Assembly: GCF_000014585.1 (NCBI RefSeq)
Contig: NC_008319.1
Span: 1,736,001-1,800,000, forward strand
Reading direction: 5' to 3'
Length of the DNA stretch: 64,000 nt
Origin: Synechococcus sp. CC9311
GTDB lineage: Bacteria > Cyanobacteriota > Cyanobacteriia > PCC-6307 > Cyanobiaceae
Within the stretch, counting starts at the first letter, position 1. Each line of letters starts with the position of its first letter. The translations under genes and the position numbers were made by a program. The notes beneath the pieces are model-generated. The model worked only from the letters and a program-made list of their open reading frames with translations, made no database searches and was not told where the DNA came from. Below are positions 27,095 through 35,830 of this stretch, in pieces.

Positions 27095-27929
27095 GTCGAT
27101 TCCTGCATCCTGCCGGTCTGAGTTCGAAACTCTCGGCCGACTGATCCCAGCTATCGCAGGCCAAGGTCCAGAACACATGGCCTTTGATGCCCTGTTGTTG
27201 AAACAGTGCCAAAGCACAAGCAACCCTGGCCCGGTGCTCCGCTTCTATCACTGGGAAGGGTCCTGGTTGTCACTCGGTCGCCACCAGACACCACGCTCCA
27301 ATCATTGGCTCGATCTGTTACGAAACAGACGCTTAAACATGGTCCGACGTCCTAGCGGTGGAGGGGCTGTTCTGCATGGCGGTGGCCTGACCTACGCCCT
27401 GATCTGGCCGGATCCACCCCGACAGCGACGCGAAGCGTATCGCCGGGTGAACGCCTGGATATCTTCTGGGTTAGCGCGACTCGGCCTTGAACTTCATCCA
27501 GGGGATGATCCTGCCCTCGCTGGAAGCCAACATTGCTTTGCAAGCGCCACCGCGGCCGATTTAGTGGATCCTTCAGGGCAAAAACGCATCGGCAGCGCCC
27601 AGTTTTGGCAAAAGGGGCACCTTTTGCAGCACGGTGAAATCCCCTTGGCCCCGTCCGAACAGCTTTGGAAAGAGGTCTTTGGAACAGCGCCACCTTGTTG
27701 GCAGCCCAGCGCGCCTTCGGCTGCCAGTGTGGAAATAGCTCTTACCGAGGCGATTTCAGAGATCTGGCCAGGACTCCGCTGGGGCGTGACTCCAATGAGT
27801 GGTCTGGAACAGCAGCTCGTAGCGGAACGCGCCTCCAATTATCAAGTCAATGATTCTGAGGTCTCATCCAACAATCCTGAGGCACGCATGGACATAACCG
27901 CCTGGAGAAGAGGTAGGCCAAAGGGGTAG
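27093..27929 (+). CDS. Lipoate/biotin protein ligase A/B family protein
   Basis: A 278-residue protein of the BPL/LplA/LipB fold, which transfers lipoyl, octanoyl or biotinyl groups to carrier proteins. Family features: RLIPAIAGQGPEHMAFDALL, the GRHQ segment after SWLSL, RRPSGGGAVLHGGGLTYALI and GSAQFWQKGHLLQHGEI with the likely catalytic/adenylate-contact lysine. The ATG at 27093 is the only start that keeps the conserved RLIP segment. Its 3' end overlaps the convergent M50 protease gene by 88 bases. Confidence 0.82.
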   Translation: MSIPASCRSEFETLGRLIPAIAGQGPEHMAFDALLLKQCQSTSNPGPVLRFYHWEGSWLSLGRHQTPRSNHWLDLLRNRRLNMVRRPSGGGAVLHGGGLTYALIWPDPPRQRREAYRRVNAWISSGLARLGLELHPGDDPALAGSQHCFASATAADLVDPSGQKRIGSAQFWQKGHLLQHGEIPLAPSEQLWKEVFGTAPPCWQPSAPSAASVEIALTEAISEIWPGLRWGVTPMSGLEQQLVAERASNYQVNDSEVSSNNPEARMDITAWRRGRPKG

Positions 27930-29104
27930 TCATTTCGGCGCCTGGAGGCTTCGAGGAGGGAGGCCGGCAATTTGAGGGACAATCCCTTCAAAACTGCTTC
28001 GCCTACATCACTGCGATCGAGAGTTCCGGAGGGAAGACCAGCAGCACCGGTTACAAGTAAGCGGCCATGTTCACTTTGCTCGAGTGCGAGAACGGCTTTC
28101 CAGAGTGGATCTGACTCTTGAAGAGAAGGGAGTTCAGCCAGTGGTCGCATGTGCTCCCCAACCGTCTGTTGATCCCAGTACTGGACAGAGAGGTCCTTCA
28201 GTGGCTGATCAGTGATATATCCGATCCAGCGCCCAGACCGACAAATGAGCACCCAGTCGGGCATGAGATCGCTCTCAGACTCAGCTCCTCTCAAGCGCAT
28301 TTGGCTGAGGCTGCGCAAGGTTTGATCGGCTTCCAACACCCGGAAACGTTTGGAAGAAGCAGGCCCTACAAGCAAGTTGATCAAGAGCTGCTGCAGAGCC
28401 AGAGTCTGAGACTGGGACCGCGAGGCTCCCATGCCGAACCAACCCAGCATCACAAGCCATAGGCCCATCAATCCACCACCACGAAGAAAGATGTAAGAGC
28501 CGAGCAAGATCCCTGCCAGGGAGAGAAATCGCCCCGTGGCCGTAGCCACCTGGATACCGCGGCGTTGGCTCCCTGTGAATTGCCAGACAAGCGCTTTAAG
28601 AATCAAGCCGCCGTCGAGAGGCAGTCCTGGCAAAAGGTTGAAAATAGCCAGGACCAAATTCAGAACACCAAGCTGACCAACAAGATTGCCCAGCAAAGGA
28701 TTGGCATGGTTTGCCGCGTGCTGACTAGCCAAAAGCATGCCAGCCAAAACAAGGCTGACCGCTGGACCAGCCGCGGCCACTCGGAACGATCCCATCGCCG
28801 TAGAGCATTCCCGTTCCATACGGGCAACGCCTCCAATCAAGTGAAGCGTGATACTGCTCACCTTGATGCCTTCCCTTAGCGCGACAAGGGAATGCCCCAG
28901 TTCGTGCAAGAGCAGCGAAACAAACAGGAGGAGTGCAGTGGCCAAACCCAATAACCAGCTCAAGACTGGCGCACTAGATGCTTCAGGGAGAGTCGCGGCC
29001 TGTTGCTGAAAAGCAAGGGTTAACAACCCCAAAATGATGAACCAGCTCGGTTGGATCCGAAGCGGAATTCCGCAAATCCGAATCAGCTGCCAGCCATCGC
29101 CCAT
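27842..29104 (-). CDS. Site-2 type zinc metalloprotease (M50) with CBS-like C-terminus
   Basis: A 420-residue membrane protease. Zinc ligands are in LLLHELGHSLVA and in NLLPGLPLDGGLIL, the paired motifs of M50 intramembrane proteases. About six transmembrane segments are followed from about residue 225 by a soluble part with a CBS-like arrangement, which may sense nucleotides. Such enzymes cleave membrane-bound anti-sigma factors or transcription factors. ATG 29104 (MGDGWQLIRICGIP) fits the family better than the longer frame. The last 88 bases lie antisense within the lplA-like gene. Confidence 0.86.
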   Translation of the reverse strand: MGDGWQLIRICGIPLRIQPSWFIILGLLTLAFQQQAATLPEASSAPVLSWLLGLATALLLFVSLLLHELGHSLVALREGIKVSSITLHLIGGVARMERECSTAMGSFRVAAAGPAVSLVLAGMLLASQHAANHANPLLGNLVGQLGVLNLVLAIFNLLPGLPLDGGLILKALVWQFTGSQRRGIQVATATGRFLSLAGILLGSYIFLRGGGLMGLWLVMLGWFGMGASRSQSQTLALQQLLINLLVGPASSKRFRVLEADQTLRSLSQMRLRGAESESDLMPDWVLICRSGRWIGYITDQPLKDLSVQYWDQQTVGEHMRPLAELPSLQESDPLWKAVLALEQSEHGRLLVTGAAGLPSGTLDRSDVGEAVLKGLSLKLPASLLEASRRRNDYPFGLPLLQAVMSMRASGLLDETSESLT

Positions 29105-29177
29105 GGGCTCCTCCTTTGGGCACTGCCGTGGCCCGTGGTCCAATCCTAGAAAGGAACCACTCGAGCACCTAGATCGA

Positions 29178-29861
29178 ATGTCCGACGCGGCTATCGCTCT
29201 GAAGATCTGTGGGCTCACCGATCATTTTCAAGCCTGTTTCATCGCTGCCATGGGAGCGCAGGCGATCGGCGTGATCGGCGTGGACCAAACACCCCGTTTC
29301 GTCGAGGAGCCGCGTCGACGATTCATTTTTATGGAATTGGAAAAGCTGCATCCGACTGTTGAGCGGGTCTGGGTGGTCGCCGATCCCTCCGATCACGCTA
29401 TTGGAAGCGCACTTCAAGGAGAGGGCACGCCAACCGTCGTTCAACTCCATGGATCGGAGACGCCAGAGCGCTGCATCCAGCTGAAACAACGCCATCCCAA
29501 AGTGCGCTGGTGGAAAGCCTTGAAATTGCGGACTGAACACGATCTGAGTGAACTCAGCTCCTTTGAACCGCACACCGACGCCCTGTTGCTTGATGCCTGG
29601 AGCCCTGATCAACTTGGTGGCACCGGCCACCGTCTAAACCCAAGCTGGTTCACCCACTTGCATGACCAGCTCAAACCAAACACCGTCTGGTGGTTGGCTG
29701 GAGGAATCAGCGCCGAATGGGTCCCTGAACTTCTCAGCCTGGTATCGCCCTATGGACTCGACGCATCAAGCCGTCTTGAGTCGCAACCGGGAGTGAAAGA
29801 CCTCAACAAAGTTCGTGCCCTTGTTCAAGCCGTTCATGACAACGAACCACTTCGGCAATAA
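29178..29861 (+). CDS. trpF: Phosphoribosylanthranilate isomerase
   Basis: A 227-residue TIM-barrel enzyme of tryptophan synthesis (step 3). It has the N-terminal LKICGLTDHFQA with the catalytic Cys, VVQLHGSETPERC, ALLLDAWSPDQLGGTG with the catalytic Asp, and the phosphate-binding WLAGGIS and GLDASSRLE. The open frame extends upstream, but ATG 29178 gives the family start. It diverges from the M50 protease across 73 bases. Confidence 0.93.
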   Translation: MSDAAIALKICGLTDHFQACFIAAMGAQAIGVIGVDQTPRFVEEPRRRFIFMELEKLHPTVERVWVVADPSDHAIGSALQGEGTPTVVQLHGSETPERCIQLKQRHPKVRWWKALKLRTEHDLSELSSFEPHTDALLLDAWSPDQLGGTGHRLNPSWFTHLHDQLKPNTVWWLAGGISAEWVPELLSLVSPYGLDASSRLESQPGVKDLNKVRALVQAVHDNEPLRQ

Positions 29862-29886
29862 GTTGTGTTCAATTAGAGCAATTTTC

Positions 29887-30384
29887 ATGGCCTATCGGGC
29901 TGCAACATCTGTATTGCTTGTTTCATGGATCAATCTTTTTCCTGTCTCAACACAAGCGCAAGGAATGCTGCCAGGTTGTCGTCTTGAAAACGGAAGCTTG
30001 CAGTGCGTTCCAGGGTTAACGGCAGATCCTGAGAAACAGATCAACGTTCTCGACAAAGAGATCTCAACAGACCTCCAGAGGGAAGGTCACATCACACAAA
30101 CCATCCAAGGACTGAAGCAATTCATCCTGACTGGAGAAGCCAAAGAAGGACAACTCCTAAGAGCCAAATTTGATCTGCAAGCAAACAAGATCAACAGTGT
30201 TCATATTCATTGGTACCAACGTCAAGACAATGGTCCTTGGACACTATTGACTGATACCAACGAAGAAACTTATCGAATCAACCAAGCCAATTTCGGCGCA
30301 AAAGTGATGGCTGTGATGGTTGTCACAACCAGTGATGGAGAAGTGAGCAGGGTGAGCAGCAATGTGATCGGTCCAATTCAATAA
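29887..30384 (+). CDS. Hypothetical exported protein
   Basis: A 165-residue protein beginning MAYRAATSVLLVSWINLF with a likely signal peptide cleaved after VSTQA. The mature part has two early cysteines (GCRLENGSLQC) that may form a disulfide, then a beta-rich domain (VHIHWYQRQDNGPWTLLTD) like a small Ig-type or carbohydrate-binding fold. It follows trpF by 25 bases but is probably functionally unrelated. I recognise no family. Confidence 0.66.
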   Translation: MAYRAATSVLLVSWINLFPVSTQAQGMLPGCRLENGSLQCVPGLTADPEKQINVLDKEISTDLQREGHITQTIQGLKQFILTGEAKEGQLLRAKFDLQANKINSVHIHWYQRQDNGPWTLLTDTNEETYRINQANFGAKVMAVMVVTTSDGEVSRVSSNVIGPIQ

Positions 30385-30427
30385 CACCGATTAACTCCTG
30401 CTGATCACCATCAGAACAGCCTAATAA

Positions 30428-31171
30428 TCAAGTATTAAGCATCGATTCCTGTTGCCGCACAAGCTCAAAAAATTCTTGCTTAAGGCTGGGGTCATGACGG
30501 AAATCGCCACGAACAACTGAATTCACCATGCTGGTTTGAGGTTCACGCACACCTCTCCATTTCATGCAGTAGTGCTGGGCCTTAATAATGATTCCCAGCC
30601 CCTGGGGAGCACACAAGCGTTCAATTTCGTCGGCAAGGATCATGACCGCCTCCTCTTGAATGTGAGGCCTTGAAAACACCCAATCAGCTACTCGGGTGAA
30701 CTTAGAAAGACCAATCACACGATCACCGGGCTTAATTCCGATCCAGCAGTTCCCCATAATTGGAACAAGGTGATGGGAGCAGGCAGAGCGAACGGTGATA
30801 GGGCCAACAGTATAAATTTCGTCCAGTTGCTTGACGTTTGGGAAGCTCGCAACTTTGGGTTGATGATGATATCTACCCTTGAACACCTCACGGAGATACA
30901 TCCGAGCCACCCGCTCGGCGGTCTCAGCAGTGTTGTGATCATTTTCAATGTCAATGACCAGGCTTCGAAGAAGATCCCTAACACGATCAGCAACCTCGAT
31001 CTCGAGCTCATCGAGCTCACCTGTTTCGATGAATGCTGCAACGTTGTCATTGGCCAGGAAAGAAATGCCCTGATCAATTAGTCTCTGGCGGATTCTCTCA
31101 GAAACGGACTGAACTCCAGTATTGAGTTGAGGCAAAGTGCCGTTGGAGATAGCAGGAAAAGTAGAAGTCAT
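30428..31171 (-). CDS. folE: GTP cyclohydrolase I
   Basis: A 247-residue enzyme converting GTP to 7,8-dihydroneopterin triphosphate for folate and pterin synthesis. The zinc ligands are in RSACSHHLVPIMG and QHYCMKWRGVREP, with VIGLSKFTRV in between. The N-terminal 60 residues are longer than the bacterial core. It is the last gene of the ADO-AAR-accA-SDR-folE series, 11 bases after the SDR. Confidence 0.95.
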   Translation of the reverse strand: MTSTFPAISNGTLPQLNTGVQSVSERIRQRLIDQGISFLANDNVAAFIETGELDELEIEVADRVRDLLRSLVIDIENDHNTAETAERVARMYLREVFKGRYHHQPKVASFPNVKQLDEIYTVGPITVRSACSHHLVPIMGNCWIGIKPGDRVIGLSKFTRVADWVFSRPHIQEEAVMILADEIERLCAPQGLGIIIKAQHYCMKWRGVREPQTSMVNSVVRGDFRHDPSLKQEFFELVRQQESMLNT

Positions 31172-31182
31172 GTCAGGGGTGT

Positions 31183-31890
31183 TTAGAAGGCACCAGTAGC
31201 TGGCATCAAAGTGAGGTCTTCAACAATTTGTGTGGACGGCTGTTGCGCAAGATGAAGAAGTGTAACAGCAGCCTGCTCGACTGGGAGCATGGCACGCCGG
31301 TCAAAAGAGCTTTGAACCATTGGCGAGTCCCAAAGTGACGTATCAACAGCACCGAGCGTGAGCGTGCAGGCGCGGATCCCGTGAGCCCTTTCCTCTTCAG
31401 CAAGACAACGCGTGAAGCTGGCTAAGGCTGCTTTCACTGTGCAATAAGCACCCCAATTCGGGAAAGCATTTCGAGCAGCATGACTACTGATGTTGATCAC
31501 CAGTCCACCTGCATCGCGCATAGCAGGAACCACGGCAGCACACATTTGAAACACACTGGTGAGATTGAGCTGCATCAACCAATCCCAGCGATCCAGGGGC
31601 ATCTCAAGTAGCCCTCCTGTCCAAGCAGCACCAGCATTATTAATCAGTACAGACGGTGTAAGCCCCTGACTGAGCAATGTTGCCACCCCTGGAGCGATCT
31701 CCTCAGGCTTGGTGAGATCTACAGCTCCGAACACGATGCGTTGACCGGTCGAAGCCAATTCGGTGGCAAGAGATTGAAGAGGTGCTTCGCTGCGCGACAA
31801 CAGGATGAGATCCCACCCAGCTTCAGCGAAAGCAAGAGCAGCACTACGGCCAATGCCGCGAGATGCTCCGGTAATTAGTACAGAGGGCAA
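31183..31890 (-). CDS. Short-chain dehydrogenase/reductase
   Basis: A 235-residue NAD(P)-dependent SDR. It has the TGASRGIG loop near the N-terminus, VLINNAGAAW, the ISS serine and the catalytic YCTVK. It lies 24 bases after accA and 11 before folE, in the known cyanobacterial alkane gene neighbourhood. An involvement in fatty aldehyde or acyl metabolism is plausible but unproven; the substrate cannot be read from the sequence. Confidence 0.87.
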   Translation of the reverse strand: MPSVLITGASRGIGRSAALAFAEAGWDLILLSRSEAPLQSLATELASTGQRIVFGAVDLTKPEEIAPGVATLLSQGLTPSVLINNAGAAWTGGLLEMPLDRWDWLMQLNLTSVFQMCAAVVPAMRDAGGLVINISSHAARNAFPNWGAYCTVKAALASFTRCLAEEERAHGIRACTLTLGAVDTSLWDSPMVQSSFDRRAMLPVEQAAVTLLHLAQQPSTQIVEDLTLMPATGAF

Positions 31891-31914
31891 TGAGCCTCAG
31901 CGATCCCGATAATC

Positions 31915-32904
31915 CTAAGAAGCTGAATCAGCATCTGACGAGGCTTGATCGATGAAGCGGCCCATCGCTCGAAACTTTCGGTAACGCTGATCCCGCAATT
32001 CCTGCGGTGGGAGTGCCAAAAGCTCAGACAGATTGCGTTCAAGAGCTTCCCGCAGCGTTGCTCCCGCCTCAAGCGGGGCCCAATTGTTTCCCCCAGACGG
32101 TTCCGCAAGCACCTCATCAACCACACCAAGACTGAGTAAGTCTTTGCCGGTGATGCGCAACGCCGCCGCCGCTTCCGGTGCTTTGGCTGCATCACGCCAG
32201 AGAATCGAGGCGCAGGCCTCAGGACTCGCCACCGTATAAACGCTGTGTTCAAACATCAGAAGCCGGTCAGCAACACCAATTCCAAGAGCACCACCAGATC
32301 CGCCTTCCCCAATCACAGTGGCAATAATTGGCACTCTCAGGCGGAACATCTCACGGAGGTTGACAGCGATTGCTTCACCCTGGCCCTGCTCTTCGGCCAG
32401 TAAGCCCGCATAAGCACCAGGAGTATCGATAAAAGCAAAAATCGGCAGACCAAAACGATCGGCATGCTCCATTAATCGCAGGGCCTTGCGATATCCACCT
32501 GGGGTCGCCATCCCAAAGTTTCGAGCCACGTTTTCCTTGGTGTCACGACCCTTTTGATGCCCTAATAGCACCACCGAGCGATCACCGATGCGACCGAGGC
32601 CACCCACCAAAGCCTGATCGTCGCTACCACGTCGATCACCATGGAGCTCAACCCAGTCATCGCAGAACATCTGAATAAAATCCAGAGTGCTCGGACGATG
32701 AGGATGGCGAGCAACCTGAATTTTCTGCGCTGGAGTCAGGTTTTGAAAAATCTCTTCGCGTCTGCGAGCAGCAAGGGTTTCAAGCTGAAGCAACTGCTGA
32801 CTGACATCAACTTCTGAGTCCCTTGCCAACTGGCGAATTTGCTCAATCTGCTGTTCAAGCTCAATGAGTGGCTTTTCAAACTCGAGCAGGGGGCGACGTG
32901 CCAT
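31915..32904 (-). CDS. accA: Acetyl-CoA carboxylase carboxyltransferase subunit alpha
   Basis: A 329-residue subunit of the carboxyltransferase that makes malonyl-CoA for fatty acid synthesis. The N-terminal helical domain ([19 protein letters not shown]) and core segments [15 protein letters not shown]-like, [33 protein letters not shown] and [15 protein letters not shown] are typical. It lies 20 bases downstream of the acyl-ACP reductase, linking supply of acyl chains with their conversion to alkanes. Confidence 0.96.
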   Translation of the reverse strand: MARRPLLEFEKPLIELEQQIEQIRQLARDSEVDVSQQLLQLETLAARRREEIFQNLTPAQKIQVARHPHRPSTLDFIQMFCDDWVELHGDRRGSDDQALVGGLGRIGDRSVVLLGHQKGRDTKENVARNFGMATPGGYRKALRLMEHADRFGLPIFAFIDTPGAYAGLLAEEQGQGEAIAVNLREMFRLRVPIIATVIGEGGSGGALGIGVADRLLMFEHSVYTVASPEACASILWRDAAKAPEAAAALRITGKDLLSLGVVDEVLAEPSGGNNWAPLEAGATLREALERNLSELLALPPQELRDQRYRKFRAMGRFIDQASSDADSAS

Positions 32905-32924
32905 GAAAACCGGATCTGTGAACG

Positions 32925-33971
32925 TCAGGCAGCGGCAGCCTGAAGCTGCCCCTGAAGGTTGAGAGTTGAGAAACCGTGACGGACCGAAGCAGCGCCAATG
33001 AAATCCATCTTCTCAAGGGTGATGTTGTTCCTACCCCAGCTGAAGTTGGTATGACAAGCCTCAAATTCGAGAAGAATTGCTTCTGCAAAGCAAGCAAACA
33101 TTTGGCGCTGAGGCTTCTCCATCTGCCATTCAGCATTCTCCATCATGGTCCAGCCGATATCAGATACAAATTCAACGATGCCTCCCTTTAGGACATGAAC
33201 ACCTTGTCCAGCAACACGAGAATCAAGGTTTTTGGGATAGCCACCGTCAATCATCAGGCAGGGTTTCTGTAGGCGATCCGAATCAATTTCCAACGTGCGG
33301 GGCATACTCGCTACCCAGACCACAACATCAGCCTCGGGAAGCGCTTCATCCAAACTGAGAATGCGGCCGCCCTCCAATTCCTGTTGCAGGTCTTTCAGGG
33401 GCTGTTGCTGACGAGCGACCATGAGTAGCTCTTTAATTCCAGTGCGCTGCGTTAACCATCGACAAACGGCACTCCCGATGTCTCCAGTAGCTCCCACCAC
33501 CGCAACCCGAGCCTTACTGAGGTCGATACCAAGCAAAGGCGCATTGATTTCAACCTGTCGACTGATGACCCATGCCGTATGGGTGTTTCCAGTCGTAAAT
33601 CGCTCCCATTCCAGCGTGGTGCTGCGAATGGTTTGATGCTTCAGAAGGTTGAAATTCTCGAAAATAATCGAAGTAAAACCACCCAGAGCCGTGATGTTGA
33701 TGCCTTTCTTCTGAGCTAGCTCCATGGCATTCAGCACTTTGCGCCTTGCCGTTTTGAAGCGGCTCAGCATCTCTGGCACAAAGCAGGAATCGATATAGGC
33801 GCCTTCAATTTTTTTTCCAGTCAGGCTCGTGACTTCAAGATGCTCTACCAACTGAGGCGGTGCACTGCACCAAACGTCGAGATCACCCTCGGCAATGTGA
33901 TCGAAACCCAGCTCTAAAGCCTTACGCCTAGCAGCTTCAAAACTGGTGGAATGTCCGATCAGACCAAACAT
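32925..33971 (-). CDS. aar: Long-chain acyl-ACP reductase (AAR)
   Basis: A 348-residue NADPH-dependent enzyme that reduces fatty acyl-ACP to fatty aldehyde, the first step of cyanobacterial alkane synthesis. It begins [20 protein letters not shown]. It has the SCFVPEM segment with the conserved cysteine near the acyl site, [12 protein letters not shown], and the nucleotide-binding [14 protein letters not shown] 157-base gap separates it from the upstream ADO gene, leaving room for a separate promoter. Confidence 0.95.
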   Translation of the reverse strand: MFGLIGHSTSFEAARRKALELGFDHIAEGDLDVWCSAPPQLVEHLEVTSLTGKKIEGAYIDSCFVPEMLSRFKTARRKVLNAMELAQKKGINITALGGFTSIIFENFNLLKHQTIRSTTLEWERFTTGNTHTAWVISRQVEINAPLLGIDLSKARVAVVGATGDIGSAVCRWLTQRTGIKELLMVARQQQPLKDLQQELEGGRILSLDEALPEADVVVWVASMPRTLEIDSDRLQKPCLMIDGGYPKNLDSRVAGQGVHVLKGGIVEFVSDIGWTMMENAEWQMEKPQRQMFACFAEAILLEFEACHTNFSWGRNNITLEKMDFIGAASVRHGFSTLNLQGQLQAAAA

Positions 33972-34128
33972 GTGCTGCCGAAGGTCGTACTTAACAGTAG
34001 GGATCTGAATCGCATCAACCGATCAGGCGATGGATTTGGCATCCACCTAAGCACGGGGCGGGTTCAGGGTGAACGGACAAGGGCGAAATTGACGCCCACC
34101 ATCCGCAACACCGTTGGGTTAAAAGCAG

Positions 34129-34857
34129 TTAGATAGATAGTGCTGCTGCCGCCATGCGAGCGATATCGCGGGAGCTAAACCCGATCTCGTTCAAAGCTTC
34201 CTGATAGGCAATCAAAAAATCTTCGATCAGATCTTCCTTTTCCATATGGAGAACAGAAGCATCAGCAGCCACCTGCTCGAGCATCGAACGAATGAGAGGA
34301 AGATTCACTTTGTTGGCTTCCATCAACTCATCGCGGCTTGCCTCAAAGTTGGCCTTCAGCCACTCTTGGCCATAGTTGAGGTGGGTGTACTCATCTTTAA
34401 CGACACCTTCAGTGATTTTGCGGGCGAAGGGGTCAGCAACAGGGATGTAAATGTGATAGGCCGAGATCGCGAAGGCCTCGATCAATAGCGCTTGGATGAG
34501 CAGACAAGTAACCACCTTCCCCTCTTTCAGAGCAGATTGGAAGTTGCCATGCAAGGGGGCAAAAAACTCTTGAGCAAAGGGCATGTCAGCCACAACGTCC
34601 AGGTTTTTTGCACAGGCGGTAAAGCCCTTCATGTGCTTCATTTCCATCTTCGCCAACTTGGCGAGTTCCTCAGCCTGTTCAGGGATCAGCGTGCCTAATG
34701 AAAGGTAATTGTCATGCGCTTCTTTCTCGCCTTCGATCACGATGGCGTTGATGCGGCTGTAAGCATCTTTGTAAGCATCGGTCGTGAAATCAGGTAGCTC
34801 TGCCAAACCCTGCTGATCGTCGAGCACAGCGACTAATGTGGAGTCAAGGGTTGGCAT
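34129..34857 (-). CDS. ado: Aldehyde-deformylating oxygenase (ADO)
   Basis: A 242-residue ferritin-like di-iron enzyme that converts fatty aldehydes to alkanes or alkenes (mainly C15/C17) plus formate. The four iron-binding helices are visible: [34 protein letters not shown] and [11 protein letters not shown], giving the two ExxH pairs and extra glutamates. It needs reduced ferredoxin. It precedes AAR on the same strand. Confidence 0.96.
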   Translation of the reverse strand: MPTLDSTLVAVLDDQQGLAELPDFTTDAYKDAYSRINAIVIEGEKEAHDNYLSLGTLIPEQAEELAKLAKMEMKHMKGFTACAKNLDVVADMPFAQEFFAPLHGNFQSALKEGKVVTCLLIQALLIEAFAISAYHIYIPVADPFARKITEGVVKDEYTHLNYGQEWLKANFEASRDELMEANKVNLPLIRSMLEQVAADASVLHMEKEDLIEDFLIAYQEALNEIGFSSRDIARMAAAALSI

Positions 34858-34928
34858 GATTCTCTTCCGGTTATCAGCAATGTCGACGACTGTAACCAGT
34901 GTTGAACAGAACAGACGTGCTCAAAGGG

Positions 34929-35774
34929 TCAGTTGACAACCGCAACACGTTGAGAAGGGGGCCAATCACTCGCCAATAAACTGCCAAAAAGGTGCACCCA
35001 ATGGCGCACCAGACAGGATTCCAAGGCTTCACCACATTCGATGCTGGCGGCGCGTGAATCACCGATTACCCCACTATTACTTAAGTCAGTCGTTAACCAA
35101 GCCGTAGGAGCCGCCCCTTCAAGACTCCAGCCGGGCGGGGGGGTAGCGAGAGAGGAAGGCTGGCGATGGTCACCATCTACAGGCCGTGCCTCCCCCACCA
35201 ACTCCGGCTCGAGAGCAAGCATCAAACTTGTCTCAGCCTGAGCGGCATGCAGTCCGCCCGTTAGCTCATCTCCAGGAATTAATGCATCTAGACCGGGAAC
35301 ACCACTCCACATGAAGCAAGGAAGAATCGCCATCGATGGCGATTGAACTCGCAGCTCCCTCGCCGCAGCCTGCAGCAATCCGATCTGCCCCCCATGGGCG
35401 TTGAACAACACCAAACGTTTTACCCCTTGAGTACACAACTGCTTACCCACCTCAAGGATCAGCTGGGTCAACAATCCCGAGGACAAGCTCAAGGTTCCAG
35501 GGAAGCCTGAATGCTCTGGCGAGAACCCAATGGACTGCGAGGGAAGGCTCCAAATCGGGGCGTTTGGAGCAAGCTCTGACAACACAGAGGAGAGGATTCG
35601 CTCGGAAAATAAAGCGTCAGTAGCAAGTGGGAGATGGGGGCCATGTTGTTCAAAAGCGCCCATTGGCCAAACCACGGTGGAACTGGAATGCTGCAAGGCC
35701 TTTTCCGCTTCTGGCCAACTCAACTTGTCCAAGCGTCGTGTCGTTGAAAGACCCAAGTGAGCTTGTGCAGTCAT
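34929..35774 (-). CDS. Creatininase-family amidohydrolase
   Basis: A 281-residue protein of the creatininase/FAPy-deformylase (ArfB/MftE) superfamily. It has the metal-binding VVWPMGAFEQHGPHLPLATD motif near residue 40 and FNAHGGQIG with the conserved His, plus a late AAQAETSLML segment with the metal-ligand Glu. The open frame continues upstream, but ATG 35774 (MTAQAHLGL) fits best. It precedes ADO by 71 bases. The substrate is unknown; riboflavin-like or pterin-like amides are possible given family members. Confidence 0.84.
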   Translation of the reverse strand: MTAQAHLGLSTTRRLDKLSWPEAEKALQHSSSTVVWPMGAFEQHGPHLPLATDALFSERILSSVLSELAPNAPIWSLPSQSIGFSPEHSGFPGTLSLSSGLLTQLILEVGKQLCTQGVKRLVLFNAHGGQIGLLQAAARELRVQSPSMAILPCFMWSGVPGLDALIPGDELTGGLHAAQAETSLMLALEPELVGEARPVDGDHRQPSSLATPPPGWSLEGAAPTAWLTTDLSNSGVIGDSRAASIECGEALESCLVRHWVHLFGSLLASDWPPSQRVAVVN

Positions 35775-35830
35775 GAGCCGACAGGCCTCCCATTTCCTGC
35801 CAGACTGGCTGATCGAGGATATTGAGACCC

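Noticed and set aside
26709-27251. 180-codon frame antisense/other-frame to the TauE and ligase genes
   Set aside because: It overlaps two well-supported genes and has no conserved features.
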